The notes: generated by a model from the letters alone, not told the origin. A stretch of DNA of 64,000 nucleotides from Isochrysis galbana (GCA_018136815.1 CM030933.1:4630557-4694556); one strand, 5' to 3'. Shown: positions 23,471 to 33,928, numbered from the stretch's first letter. Numbers and translations: made by a program.

Positions 23471-23488
23471 TCTTCATGACGAGAGGTT
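23471..23488 (+). repeat. Target-site duplication (right) of LINE-1 copy
   Basis: Exact copy of 21,385-21,402. It directly follows the oligo-T end of the element. Confidence 0.9.
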
Positions 23489-23671
23489 CCTCCACCCCCC
23501 CTCGGTGCTTTTTCCCGGAGAGTCGCCCGACGTAGGTCGGTCCGCCTCAATGGGTTTTCCCTCATTGTAGCTTGTGGGGAGTTATAATGGGAGCCGGGGG
23601 TTTGTGAGGGGGGAGATTCGTAGGGGTAGGGGTGCATATGCGTATGTGTCTAGTGACAACACACAACACAC

Positions 23672-23884
23672 GTCATGGTCCTACATGTGAAACACAGTCA
23701 AACTTAGAAATAAATCATCACAAAAACAGTAAGTTTTTTTTGCTGTCGAAAAAAACAGAGAAAAACAGTGTGAAAAACAAATATGCGGGGTAGGGGGACC
23801 GCCCGAAATAAAACAGCGAAAAACATATGTTTTGGGCCTCCGAAAAAAAACACTGTTCCTGTGTTTCACATGTAGGGTCATGGT
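23672..23884. mobile_element. 197-bp MITE with 18-bp TIRs and 8-bp TSD (hAT-like)
   Basis: The element proper is 23,680-23,876. It starts cctacatgtgaaacacag and ends with the exact inverse, ctgtgtttcacatgtagg. It is flanked on both sides by gtcatggt (23,672-23,679 and 23,877-23,884). The interior is A/T-rich and non-coding, with repeated aaaaacag words, in contrast to the GC-rich surroundings. Eight-base target duplications are typical of hAT-superfamily transposases, so it is probably a non-autonomous hAT derivative. No transposase gene lies in the window. Confidence 0.9.
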
Positions 23885-23960
23885 CATGGCGTACGTACGG
23901 GCAAGGACAAGTGCGCTAAGCGCTAAGGCTGAGGGGTGTCGTGATAGTACATAGTAGTAA

Positions 23961-23998
23961 TACCAGGCTAGTGGGAGTAGTGGTACTAACGCTCAGTT
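23961..23998 (+). repeat. Dispersed repeat core, locus 1
   Basis: A roughly 38-bp motif beginning taccaggctagtggga and ending gtggtactaacgctcagtt. Copies lie at 27,661-27,700 (inverted) and 61,581-61,620. Confidence 0.7.
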
Positions 23999-24559
23999 GT
24001 CTTATTACAGCGCTAAAGTACACCCCTCGCGTAAACTACACCCCCATGCCTTACGCTTGATAACACTAACCTCCAGGCTTTATCTTCATACACCAATAAG
24101 AAACTGCTGCGTGTTATTTAAATCCACGCCAATTATTTATATCCACGCCATATCAAGCCTCCGACGACGAGAGAGAGGGCCCCCTCGCTCCCCGCTTCTC
24201 TCCCTGTCCCTCTCCGCCTCTCCCTCTCCCTCTGCCTCTCTCTCTCTCTCCACACACACGCCGCACCCCGCCCCCCCCGTCCGCCCCCCTCTTCCCCTCT
24301 CCACCAGTGTACTCTTCACCCCCCCCCCCCCCCCCCCTCCCCTCCTCCCCCCGGGGCAGCTTCTCTTTCCCAGCATCCTTGTACAAGGAAAAACGGGAGG
24401 ATGGGCGGTGGTGCACAGGCCTGTCTCGCGCCACGAGGGGCTGCGGGTTGGGTAGAGGCAGCGGAGGGAGCGGGGTGCACAGGCAGAGCTCACGCGCGCT
24501 GCGCTCCTGAGGGTGGGCACGACGAGAGGACGGACGGCGGACGGCAGGAACAGGGGAAG

Positions 24560-27103
24560 ATGGATGGCAAGCCGAAGCACTCGGCAGAGGAGCGGAAAGG
24601 CAGAGGGGGAGGAGAGCAGCGCGGCGGCAGCGAAGAGGAAGAGGCGAGGGGGATTTCGGGGGCTGGGAACGGCGCGACGAATGGCGGCTCTCGCGCTCCG
24701 GACGGAGCCAGCGCGAGCGCGACGCGCACGGATGGCAGATCTCGCACTGTGAGCTGCCTGACCGTTGGCGACGGCGACCTCTCCTACTCGCTTGCGCTCT
24801 GCCGCCGTTTCGGCCGAGGGCTCGTGCTGACCGCCTCGACGTTGTGCACCCGGGACGAACTGGTTGCCACCTATGCCGGCGCCCCTCACATCGTCGCCGA
24901 GCTCGAGCGCGCGGGTGCGACCATTGCTTTCCGCGTCGACGCGACCAACCTTCAGGCGGCATGTGTGCCGCTGCAAGACCACATCGTCTTCAACCACCCG
25001 CACTTAGGTCTGGCGGACGACGACGATTTGGAGGAGCGACGGCGACGGCACATCTGCCTGATCGCGCACTTCTTCGCCTCGGCAGCTGCTGTACTTGCGC
25101 GCGACGGGCTCATCCATCTTACGCTGTGCGGCGACCAGCGCGACTCGTGGCTCGTCGACGCGAGTGCGCGCCGGCTCGGCCTGCGCGTGCTCGACTGCCG
25201 CCCGGTGGTCGCGCCGCCACTCTACGGCCGCATGGTGACAGGCGCGGCCGAGCCGCGACCCGAGTGGAAGGCGCGCCGCCGCTTCCGCGACGGCTCGCTC
25301 GGCTCGCGTCATGCACTCGCCGCCTACGGGTACGAGCACCGGCGAACGGACGGCGATGGCGACGTGCGCTCCGACCGCTCCATCGAGCTCGTGCTCGCGC
25401 GCGAGGGCGAGTGCCTGGGCGAGCCGGTTCGCGGTGACGCAACGATCTGGCGGGGCAATGAGGAAGAGCACGCCCCCGCCTTCGAATGTGCGGAGGGCGA
25501 GGGCGCGCGCCGGTGCCCAGTGTGTGCGCTCGCATTTGACGACGCGGCCCGCTACGAGCGGCACGCGTTCGAGCTCAGCCGACCCGTGGTGTGGGGCAAG
25601 CCCCTGGCTCGGACGGCTACGCCGTCCGCGGCTCACTCCCCTGTGGCCGCCGCCACGACGCTTCGATGCGAAGTTTGCGCCTTCCAGTTTCCCTCACGCA
25701 ATAAGCTCTTCGCGCACCTGCGCGCGGGCTGCGTGCCAAACGCGAGCGATGGTGCTGCCTCGACGAAGCGGCAGCGGCTACTGCTGCTGGCGGGCTACTG
25801 CAGCGGCGACGTGAAGTCGCACTGCGACGTGTCAGACGTCCACTCTGCGCTCGTCGCCGCGTGGCGACGTGCGTGGGGCTCTGAAGAAGACGTGGGCCTC
25901 ATCGCACTGGTGCAGACGGAACGCGGCGCGCACGCACTATGCAACAGCTTTGTGCTCACGGTGAGCAACGCGGGCGGGAGCACCGCATATAGCGCGGCAG
26001 CACTGCGCGAGGCGCTGCCACCCAGCATCTGGGTACTCGCCGACCCTATGCCCGTGGCGGCGGGCGGCCCGCTCGACCACGTGCGCCGCGCTGTGAGGCG
26101 GCAGATCTACCGCTACGCGTTGCCCTACTCCGCCCTTGGTGCCCACCACTGGGCGATGGCAACCACGGCGGTCCCGTCACCCGAGAGCCGGGTTTGGCTC
26201 ACGCTGCTGCCCGAGCCGTGCGACAACGCGGCGCTTGGCGCGCTGCTCAGCGGGCAGGGCATCGACGCCGTTCAGGCGAGGCTCTCCGATTGTGGCGGCT
26301 TTGCCGAGCTCGAGCTCGCCTCGGCCGACTCGGCCGCCGCTGCCACCGTTGCGCTTGATGGCTTTGAGTGGCGAGGCTGCCGCCTCCTCGCGATGCCGCT
26401 GCCCGAAGCGGCGGCGAAGCTCGAGGCACACCGCCGGCTCAAGACGCTCTCGCGCCGGTTGCTTAGTGACGAGGCAGGGCATGCGCGCAACTACGGTGCC
26501 TTTGTGTCCGAGCGCTGGCGCAAGCGCAACGCGCACGAGCTGCGCCTCGCCGTCTCCTGCCACTCGTCGCTGTCGGGCGACATCCGCGCCGTTGAGGGCA
26601 GCGCGGCGCGGCGCTGGGAGGAGGAGGATTGGGTGGTGCTAGAGCTCGGCGCGGCGGAGTTTGGCGCCGAGCAGGTGCGGCGTATCGCCGGCGCCATCAT
26701 CCACGCGATGCGCCTTCACGCCGACGAGGCGCGCTGCGCCGCCGCCATCGAGAGCCACTTTGAGCGCGCGGACGCACCAATGGCGCCGCTCGCGCCGGTC
26801 GAGCCGATGTGGCTCCATGGCCTCGTCCTCGCCGGCGGCAGCAATCAAACCGGCGCTGACGAGGCGCTCAAGGAAGAGGCTCGCCGCACGATCGAACGTG
26901 CCGTCTTGCGTGCCGGTCGCGCACCCATGGACGAGTTTTTGCACGTGCTCGACACACAAGCGGGTGCGAGCGCGCTCGGCAAGCGCGACGCGGCAGGCGC
27001 AGGCGTGCATGTCGTGGGCGCGTCCACCGGCGTCGAGAGCGCGTACAGCAAGCTGCGGAGGCGGCTCATGGAGGCACCCCGCGATGACGCGGCGGACGGG
27101 TGA
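24560..27103 (+). CDS. BMT5-like methyltransferase / zinc finger / TruA-like pseudouridine synthase fusion
   Basis: 847 residues from ATG 24,560 to TGA 27,103; an alternative start at 24,401 would add 53 low-complexity residues. From the N-terminus: a basic, Gly-rich leader (about 1-60); a DUF2431/BMT5-like SAM-binding domain (about 65-240) with LTVGDGDLSYSLAL, then a VFNHPHLG motif (family form NFPHVG) and LIHLTLCGDQ; two C2H2-type zinc fingers (CPVCALAFDDAARYERH and CEVCAFQFPSRNKLFAH); then a TruA-like pseudouridine synthase split by an RRM-like insert. TruA hallmarks are QTERGAHAL (family form RTDxGVHA), LPPSIWVLAD, RRQIYRYALPYSAL, EAGHARNYGAFVSE, AEQVRRIAGAI and MWLHGLVLAG. The catalytic Asp of TruA is Glu here. 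BMT5 methylates U in large-subunit rRNA in yeast. A double RNA-modification role is my inference. Confidence 0.8.
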   Translation: MDGKPKHSAEERKGRGGGEQRGGSEEEEARGISGAGNGATNGGSRAPDGASASATRTDGRSRTVSCLTVGDGDLSYSLALCRRFGRGLVLTASTLCTRDELVATYAGAPHIVAELERAGATIAFRVDATNLQAACVPLQDHIVFNHPHLGLADDDDLEERRRRHICLIAHFFASAAAVLARDGLIHLTLCGDQRDSWLVDASARRLGLRVLDCRPVVAPPLYGRMVTGAAEPRPEWKARRRFRDGSLGSRHALAAYGYEHRRTDGDGDVRSDRSIELVLAREGECLGEPVRGDATIWRGNEEEHAPAFECAEGEGARRCPVCALAFDDAARYERHAFELSRPVVWGKPLARTATPSAAHSPVAAATTLRCEVCAFQFPSRNKLFAHLRAGCVPNASDGAASTKRQRLLLLAGYCSGDVKSHCDVSDVHSALVAAWRRAWGSEEDVGLIALVQTERGAHALCNSFVLTVSNAGGSTAYSAAALREALPPSIWVLADPMPVAAGGPLDHVRRAVRRQIYRYALPYSALGAHHWAMATTAVPSPESRVWLTLLPEPCDNAALGALLSGQGIDAVQARLSDCGGFAELELASADSAAAATVALDGFEWRGCRLLAMPLPEAAAKLEAHRRLKTLSRRLLSDEAGHARNYGAFVSERWRKRNAHELRLAVSCHSSLSGDIRAVEGSAARRWEEEDWVVLELGAAEFGAEQVRRIAGAIIHAMRLHADEARCAAAIESHFERADAPMAPLAPVEPMWLHGLVLAGGSNQTGADEALKEEARRTIERAVLRAGRAPMDEFLHVLDTQAGASALGKRDAAGAGVHVVGASTGVESAYSKLRRRLMEAPRDDAADG

Positions 27104-28106
27104 ACTCCGGCCTTGCGCTCCGCAAGTGTCGCCGCCGCTACAAGGGGGATGCGAATGAGACATCATAGCTTTTCGCGCGATACGTGGCGATTGCGATACG
27201 GGCGCCGGCATGCTCCGTGTTGGACAGCGCCTTGGCTAGAGCCTTCAATGAAGTGTCCCGCGAGTTTGACGCTACGCTACTCATCGCTCGACGACTATAG
27301 CCGCTGTGTCGGGACTCGGGCCAACAACGGCAAAGACGCAAGAAAGTCGGACGACCCGTGGCGCTCCCCCACACCACAGCCCAAGCTATCGATGAGGTAG
27401 CTATACATAGCTCGAAAGGTGGGCGAGCAGACCCGCTAGCAGATAGGAGGCTGCGTATCTGCCGGCTATGGGCATCCGATTAGATCATCTGATTTTTATC
27501 ATTGTTCCTTCGGGTTACCTTGACCGATGCAAGCTTCCATCCATAGCCATCAAAGTGCAGTACAAAGGCGTTGTGTAGCGTTGTGGCAGCACGGTAAGGA
27601 GCCAAAGGCCATACAATAATTACACATCTGATATAACAATAATAATAGTAGTAGTAATATAACTGAGCGTTAGTACCACTAGCTCCCACTAGCCCGGTAC
27701 GATGCCCCGACAACGCCCTCAGCAGCGCACTATGCGCACTTGGGTGTGGGTGTTGTGGTTGTTGTGTCTGGGTGATATTGTTGGGCTGTGCGTGGCTCTG
27801 TGCATGTGGCATGTGGTGCGGGGCGGCTTGCGGCCATCTGGATAGGATAGGCGCGGTCCCAAGAGGCAAGAGGAGGGTGGTGCGGGCCGTGCGGCGCGTC
27901 GGCCATCACTTGCTCGGCCGGCGCGGCGGGGCGGGCGGAGAGGGAGGACGGGAGCGTGGCGCGCTCCATGACCCTATCGTTATAACGATAGTTGGCTCCG
28001 CCCCCTCCGAACAAGGCGTCCACATAATGCCCCCACCTCCCTCGCCCGACTAGCTCCCTTGACCACAAGGCACGCCCGAACCAAGCTCTTCCGCCCTCCT
28101 CCTCCT
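27104..28106. other. Intergenic, dispersed repeat only
   Basis: No coding sequence is supported. It holds the inverted repeat core (27,661-27,700), a TG-rich tract (27,740-27,780) and the ctatcgttataacgatag palindrome (27,973-27,990). Short frames are shadows with no motif. Confidence 0.6.
27661..27700 (-). repeat. Dispersed repeat core, locus 2 (inverted)
   Basis: Reads aactgagcgttagtaccac and then agctcccactagcccggta, the reverse complement of the cores at 23,961 and 61,581. The ctccat/palindrome motif follows about 290 bp to the right (27,959-27,995), as at locus 3. Confidence 0.75.
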
Positions 28107-28125
28107 CCCATGCTATGCCAACCGA
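28107..28125 (+). repeat. Target-site duplication (left) of LINE-2 copy
   Basis: cccatgctatgccaaccga, repeated exactly at 31,585-31,603. Confidence 0.92.
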
Positions 28126-31100
28126 GATTCACGCCTAGACACGCTAGCGGCGACATCCCGGCGATGTACGCTGGAGTGAGATGGGAAGACCCGCAACCGG
28201 CCCTAGATGAAGACAAAGTAGCAACCGACGACACCGCGATTCTGGCCTCGCTACGGGGCTACTATGTATGGCTTTTCAGCGAAAAGATCTCTCAAGGCGC
28301 GGAGCCCCTCCTTCACGCGCTAAGGCAACGTCAGATACCGACGGGTCATAGGTCCTTCTTGGACAAGCCCATAGGATATTCGGAGATCATCCGTGCTATA
28401 CGGCAAATGGCGAAAGGTAAATCCGCGGGGCCGGACGGCATACCAATGGAGTTCTATCAAAGCTTTGAAAAGGTAGCGGCCCCGCGCCTGATGGACATGT
28501 TTCACGAAGCCTACCGGTCGGGGGCATTACCGGAGGACACGTGCTCGGGTGATATAGCCCTGCTCTATAAAAAAGGGGACGCCAGGGACCCGAGGAACTA
28601 TAGACCAATAACGTTGCTCCAAACGGACTACAAAATCCTCGCCAGGATCCTAGCTAACAGACTCAAAAAAACGATACATACGATCATCTCCAGGGAGCAA
28701 GTGGGCTTTGTGCCTAGGAGGATGATAGGCGAAGCCACCCATTTGCTAAAGCTAGTGCAAGCATACTTGGAAGACGCAGACGAAGAGGGACTAGCCCTGG
28801 CGATAGACTGGGAGAAAGCTTTCGATAGAGTCAGCTGGGATTATTATCATAAAGCGATACAGGCATTGGGCTTCGGCCCCGGTTACTCTAGATGGCTAAC
28901 ACTATTAACTAACGCGGATTCCCTTCCGATCAGATGGATCAAGGCCAATGGTAGACGCAGCAATCCCTTCACGATACATTGCGGCATGCCCCAAGGGTGC
29001 CCGCTATCGCCCCTAGCTTTTCTCTTAGTGGCCGAAGGCCTAACACGACTAGTCAACGCCGACCCTGAGATGAAGGGAATCACAATAGGACCTAGAGAGT
29101 TAAGGCTTTCGCAGTTTGCCGACGACACGCAAATTTTAGCGAGCTCTTTCGAGTCACTGGAGAGGGCGATGCACATCTTAGAGACATATGGAACCGCCAC
29201 CGGGGCTAGGGTGAACAAAAACAAGAGTATACTAATAAGAATGGGATCGCTTACAGGGGCGCAGGTCCCCGAGACGCTAACTTATCTTAAAACGCTCGGC
29301 GAAGGCGAGTATGCGACCATTCTAGGAGTCCCTTTCTGGGAAGGGCTAGAAAACGACTCCTTCTGGGAGAAGCTATACGCGAAGCTTAAGAAAAAGGTCG
29401 CAACATGGAGAGGTCTGAAGAGTCTCTCCATTCACGGGAGGACGCTGCTAGTGAACTTCATAATCTACGGGACGCCGAGATATTGGCTATCCACGTCCAC
29501 TCCTCCGGCATGGTTCATGGAGGCCATTGACTCGGACGTTCAAACTATATTGTGGGATAGGTCTCCCCGACTTCAGGCGGATGAGCTAGGCTCCTCGCAA
29601 GAGGGTCGGAAATGGATAACCCTTCCGGCATATCCGAGGGTAGGCACAAGCGAAGACGGGCCCCTATTGGGGGTCGGACTACTTCCCATGGCCGAACACA
29701 CGAGGGCGCTCCAAGCGATATGGATAGTCCGATATCTTAACCCGTCAATGGCGGAATGGAAGATAGTCTTGGATCAATGGTTCAGCCGCACCCCCTTAGG
29801 GCGAGCGGCGGTCTTTTCGAAGGTCGACTCGAAGAGCCTCACGGCTAGCATTCGCGGCAATAACACGCTCCCGGCATTCTGGAAGCACGCGCTGGAGAAC
29901 TTCAGAAGGATCAACTTCCTTAGGGGAGAAATCACACGAGAAGGCACTCAGGGCTCCCCGATATGGCACAATCTTTTCCACAAGCCTCCGGCTATCCATC
30001 ACTCACATAGGTCGAAATGGGAGTCTCTACAGACAGTTATTGTTCACAACACCATAAACCCGGATACGGGGGACGTTTACACTATGGAAGAATGCGCGGC
30101 TTACTTGCCGGACGGAGAACGTTGGATACGCCATAGGGGAAATTACATATCGGTAGGCCCCTTTCTTAAGTCATGGGAAAAGATTTCTGAGTGGACGAGA
30201 TCAAGACTAATACATACCACTTTCGATTATATGAACCTTCTTAAAAAACAAGCGAAGACTCCGCCCCCGGCTCCAGAGGAGCAAGAGATACTCCCTCAGG
30301 AAGATCCGGACGCACACGATCTAGGCGAGATCCTAGTCGATATAGACCATAACTTTTATCTGCGCCGAAGAGGCGACTACCACAAGGTCCAGCTCAATGT
30401 CATGGGAGAGCCCCACATCCACGAGCGGATTAGCCCGCAACTACTGCCCGACGAACTATACACCCCGCTGAAGTGGGGACATGCGTACGACGGCCCGGCG
30501 GAAACGGCGTACCCGTTACCTCAAGAATACATGCTAAAAGGCACGCGTACAACACTAGAGGATGTAAGTGTCAGGGACTTGACTAAAGCGTTCCTCGCTT
30601 TGAGGAAAACCAAAACACAAAAATCCACACTAAGATGGGAAAAAAGGTTACCGGTCCTCTCGGGGAAGTGGAAACAAATATCGCAATTATACAAATATAA
30701 CTTTTTGACGCCTAGAGACTCTTACTTGCATTTCAAACATGTCCTACATAGGAGGTTAGCTACAGCGAACCGCTTTGCTGACGATCCAACATGCCGCTTT
30801 TGCGGCATAGCCCCTGAAAGCTCCACTCACCTGGCATCATGCATCGCGACGGAGCCCATCTTTGAATTCATAGAAGGACTTCTGGGGATTAGCCTCAGGC
30901 CGGGATCCGAAACAGCCCAACGACTTTTCTGCTATCAAGTGGACAGACCGCACCCCTCCTCGGGATACCTAGGCATCCTGGCGTGGAGGTACATCCTAAC
31001 TGACTTTTATAACATCCAATATGGCAACGCGGACGGCAGGTCCGTTAGGTCGATCTTAAGAGCGATCCTTGCGAGATACCACCTATTAGTAACGGCGAAA

Positions 31101-31280
31101 GTCGGGTTCTTTCTGAGGCTGAAAAAACAACGAGAGAATATGGGGCTACACGCCCCGAGTAACAAACACTTTAAGAAATTGATAAGTCCGCTCTACACGG
31201 TGGACAAGGAGTTCAACCTAGAAGCATCGGAAGACCTCCTGCAGGCGGCGGGAGGGCTAGACATCCGTAACATCACCTGA
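28126..31280 (+). CDS. LINE ORF2 fragment: reverse transcriptase and zinc knuckle
   Basis: The coding part of the LINE, with no start codon of its own because the 5' end was lost on insertion. All seven RT blocks are visible with the FADD active site near 29,118-29,130. There are no stops or frameshifts over more than 1,000 codons, so the insertion is recent. The homologous but broken copy at 21,403-23,163 aligns only to the region downstream of the RT core. It acts by target-primed reverse transcription in the family. This copy cannot cut its own target, as it lacks the endonuclease. Confidence 0.9.
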
Positions 31281-31584
31281 GGCACTTAATACCGCGTCTT
31301 AGAAGAAAACGAGGAGGATATCAATAAAGATCCCACGAAATACAATAGAAGGCAACCCGAATCAACACTAGCGTACAGGACGAATCACAGTCTCCAGCCC
31401 CCTTCTCTCCAACTCCCGGCCGAAGCAGCGCGCGCGGCCTCCCCGGAACCAGCTTCTCCGATAAAGAGGGAACTGGGAAAGGGGAAGGGGGTTGTCCGGG
31501 GCTAAGGTTGGGTAGTAGGGAGGTACACTAGCACACTGCCTCACGCCGCACGCGTAGCGGGGAATTTTAAGAAGATTTTTTTTT
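28126..31584 (+). mobile_element. 5'-truncated LINE (copy 2) with intact reverse transcriptase
   Basis: 3,459 bp bounded by 19-bp target-site duplications. One uninterrupted frame runs from the truncation point to TGA at 31,280, about 1,050 residues: the usual pre-RT motif (KGKSAGPDGIPMEFY), then RT blocks NYRPITLLQTDYKILA, REQVGFVPRRM, LALAIDWEKAFDRV, GMPQGCPLSPLAFLL and FADDTQIL (catalytic Asp pair), a long thumb/connection region, and a C-terminal Cys-X2-Cys-X8-His-X4-Cys knuckle (DPTCRFC...H..SC). The endonuclease and ORF1 are missing through 5' truncation. L1/Tx1-like by motif. The 3' untranslated part (31,281-31,584) ends tagcggggaattttaagaa, two bases, then oligo-T. Confidence 0.93.
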
Positions 31585-31603
31585 CCCATGCTATGCCAAC
31601 CGA
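31585..31603 (+). repeat. Target-site duplication (right) of LINE-2 copy
   Basis: Exact copy of 28,107-28,125, directly after the oligo-T run. Confidence 0.92.
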
Positions 31604-32458
31604 TCAATAGCTCGTTCGACACGCGGCCCGTGGCGTGCTAGTGCTCACTCACCCTCGCTCTCCTTATTCTCATCCCTCGGCCGCGCGCACAAGCCCACAC
31701 CCCACATCCTCGCAGCAGCAAAAGCAAGGCTGCGTGAGTCCGTGCCTTTGCGCTCGCGTTCAAGCAGACACTGCAACCGCACAAGCCCAGCATCGCCATG
31801 GCCAACAATAGACGGCACGCACGGCACGTGGCTGACAGCGCAACGGGCAGGAGCAGCCGCCACAAAAACAGCGACACGTTACACCCCACTGCCACCAACA
31901 TGGGTAATCACGATCGCTGCCTCTCCACACGGTCTACAAGCGCCCACGCCACGTCCCGTTGGGTGCAGTCAGCTCGGCTCCGCGCATGCGCCTAGCTGCC
32001 GTACGCTCAGAGCGGCCGGAACCTCCCAGGCGTCTGGTGCACGTGCGGCCTCCCTTGCGTGCCGGGCCGTCAATGGCCTGAGCTGTGCCAGTCGCGTGCC
32101 ACCGGCCAACTTGCATCCTTGATAGGCACGACGCGTGGTGCGCAAAACGCCCACCTTCTCGAGCCAGCTATAGCGCCTCGCTCGCCTTGGGCGCGGCGGC
32201 CGTGGCCCAGACGTTGCCACGGTGCAGGTCGGCTCGCGGTTGTCGAGCGCCGAATGCTCTTGGGCTGAGAGCGGGAGCATGTTTTGCTGGACGCCTCACT
32301 GAGGGTGAACGCTGCGAAGCGGCGCCACGCACGGCAGGCTGCCAACACGCCGACCAGGCGCCGGCAGGACAGCACTGAGTTCGGGCCTACACCGGGCAGC
32401 CGGCTCGTCTTCCCACGGGCGAGGTCGGAAGGCGGCACGGGGCGCGCGCCCGCCTCCC
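31604..32458. other. Intergenic, no gene supported
   Basis: Overlapping GC-rich frames on both strands without recognisable motifs. The right end is the 3' untranslated flank of the STRAP-like gene. Nothing else is recognised. Confidence 0.55.
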
Positions 32459-33184
32459 CTACTCCCCGGCTGTGGCGGCGTCGGCAGACTCCTCAGCAGA
32501 GCCCTCCGGCTGGATGCCGTTTCCCGAGCCGTAGTTCCAGAAGCGGATGGTGCCATCGTCGCCGGCCGAGGCGTACGCGCGGCCGTCGGGCGTGAAGCGC
32601 ACGCCGTAGACGGGCCCATGGTGCCCCTTGTTGCACGCGAGCTCCTCCCCAGTCTCAAAGTCGTGCTGGTAGACCCAGAAGTTGCCGCCGCCCGCGACAA
32701 ACGCCTTGCGGTTCGGGTGGAGCGAGGCGGAGTTGACGCCGTACCCATTGGCCTCAATCACGTTGAGCGTGAAGCGCTTGAGGCACTGCCAGGAGGTGAG
32801 GTCCCAAAAGGATACCTCGGTGCCGGCGGCCACCGTCATCATCGTCCCATCGGCCGTGAGCTCGACCGAGTTGACGTGGCCGCCGAACCCAATCTCCCTA
32901 ATGGTGTTTGCGCTCCGCAGGTCCCATATCCGCATCGTCTTGTCCTCGCCCGCGGAGAGCACCGTGTTCTTGTCTCCGACGTACCGCACGACCTTGACGC
33001 ATGCCGTGTGCCCGTGCAGCAGCCGGGGCTCGGCGGGTGCGCCGCCCATCAGGTCGAAGAGCCGGAGTGTCTTCTCCTTGCCGCCCGTCACAAACGCGCT
33101 CGAGTCCGGCGCCCAGTCGGCACACCGTACAATGTGCTTGTGCGGCAGCGAGTGCAGCTCGTCGCCCGTGAGCGCGTCCCAGAC
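32459..33184 (-). CDS. STRAP: STRAP-type WD40 protein, terminal exon (partial)
   Basis: The C-terminal 241 residues of a WD40-repeat protein of the STRAP/UNRIP family, which in animals binds the SMN complex and TGF-beta receptors. The exon begins at 33,184 after a CCATCCCAG splice acceptor and ends in TAG at 32,459. It opens with VWDALTGDELHSLPHKHIV, the signature junction of STRAP repeats 2-3, followed by blades ending LRLFDL, MRIWDL, VSFWDL, FWVYQHDFETGEEL and IRFWNY; INSASLHP-like NSASLHPNRKAFVAGGG is also typical. The tail is acidic/Ala-rich. The N-terminal two blades must lie in upstream exons, probably in or beyond the assembly gap, because 33,185-33,477 shows no matching coding sequence. 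Confidence 0.88.
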   Translation of the reverse strand, partial: VWDALTGDELHSLPHKHIVRCADWAPDSSAFVTGGKEKTLRLFDLMGGAPAEPRLLHGHTACVKVVRYVGDKNTVLSAGEDKTMRIWDLRSANTIREIGFGGHVNSVELTADGTMMTVAAGTEVSFWDLTSWQCLKRFTLNVIEANGYGVNSASLHPNRKAFVAGGGNFWVYQHDFETGEELACNKGHHGPVYGVRFTPDGRAYASAGDDGTIRFWNYGSGNGIQPEGSAEESADAATAGE

Positions 33185-33477
33185 CTGGGATGGGACGGGC
33201 ACGGAGGAGGCGTGGGCGGCGCGCCAGGCGGCTGGGGGCGGGGAGGCGCGAGCGCCATCGGGAGGAGCAGAAGGCATGTGAGCACTCGCCGCCGCCCACG
33301 CGATGCGCACACATCAGCGCCGGCTCCGGTGGGAGCACGGGACAGAGCTCCGCGAGGGGCGAAGACCCTTCCCGCCTCTGCCACTCCACCCACGATCGCA
33401 ACGAGCGAGGCCGAAAACAAGCCTCTGCCTCAGCCTCACCCTTGCCGGGCGAAGCTCGCGGCGCGCCGCCCTCCCTC

Positions 33478-33577
33478 NNNNNNNNNNNNNNNNNNNNNNN
33501 NNNNNNNNNNNNNNNNNNNNNNNNNNNNNNNNNNNNNNNNNNNNNNNNNNNNNNNNNNNNNNNNNNNNNNNNNNNNN
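33478..33577. other. Assembly gap (100 N)
   Basis: Exactly 100 undetermined bases, the conventional placeholder for a gap of unknown size. The contig to the right starts inside the 5' LTR of element B. Confidence 0.99.
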
Positions 33578-33858
33578 GCGCTCACACTTACAATTGAACA
33601 GTTCCCCGTGTTGCCACTGACGCACAAGACACACAGATTCGGATTCCCCATGGTCTCAAGTCCAGGTTTGCAGGTTTTGGTCTCGAAATTTGCGATTCGA
33701 ATTTTGTTTTTGCTGTTACTATAATTGTTGGCTCGTTTAGGGTAATAAACCGGCATGACTTCGACTTCTCGTTCTGCAGTCGCTCTGCGAGACTCTCTCT
33801 CTCTCTCTCTCTCTCTCTCCGTCCGCCTCTCCTCGGCCGACGGCAAGAAGATTCGTCC
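33578..33858 (+). repeat. 5' LTR of element B (left-truncated by gap)
   Basis: Matches 44,550-44,830 with one substitution seen (cacacttac against cacaattac). It contains a (CT)n run and an ATG at 33,755 that is in frame with gag. Similarity ends at gattcgtcc, which is not the expected CA end, so the true right LTR boundary may lie slightly further right. Confidence 0.8.
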
Positions 33859-33928
33859 GTCGACGTACTCGTACCCCAAACGTAACTTCGTTCCACCTCC
33901 GACCGCCACCGTCGGCGCCGCCCAAATC

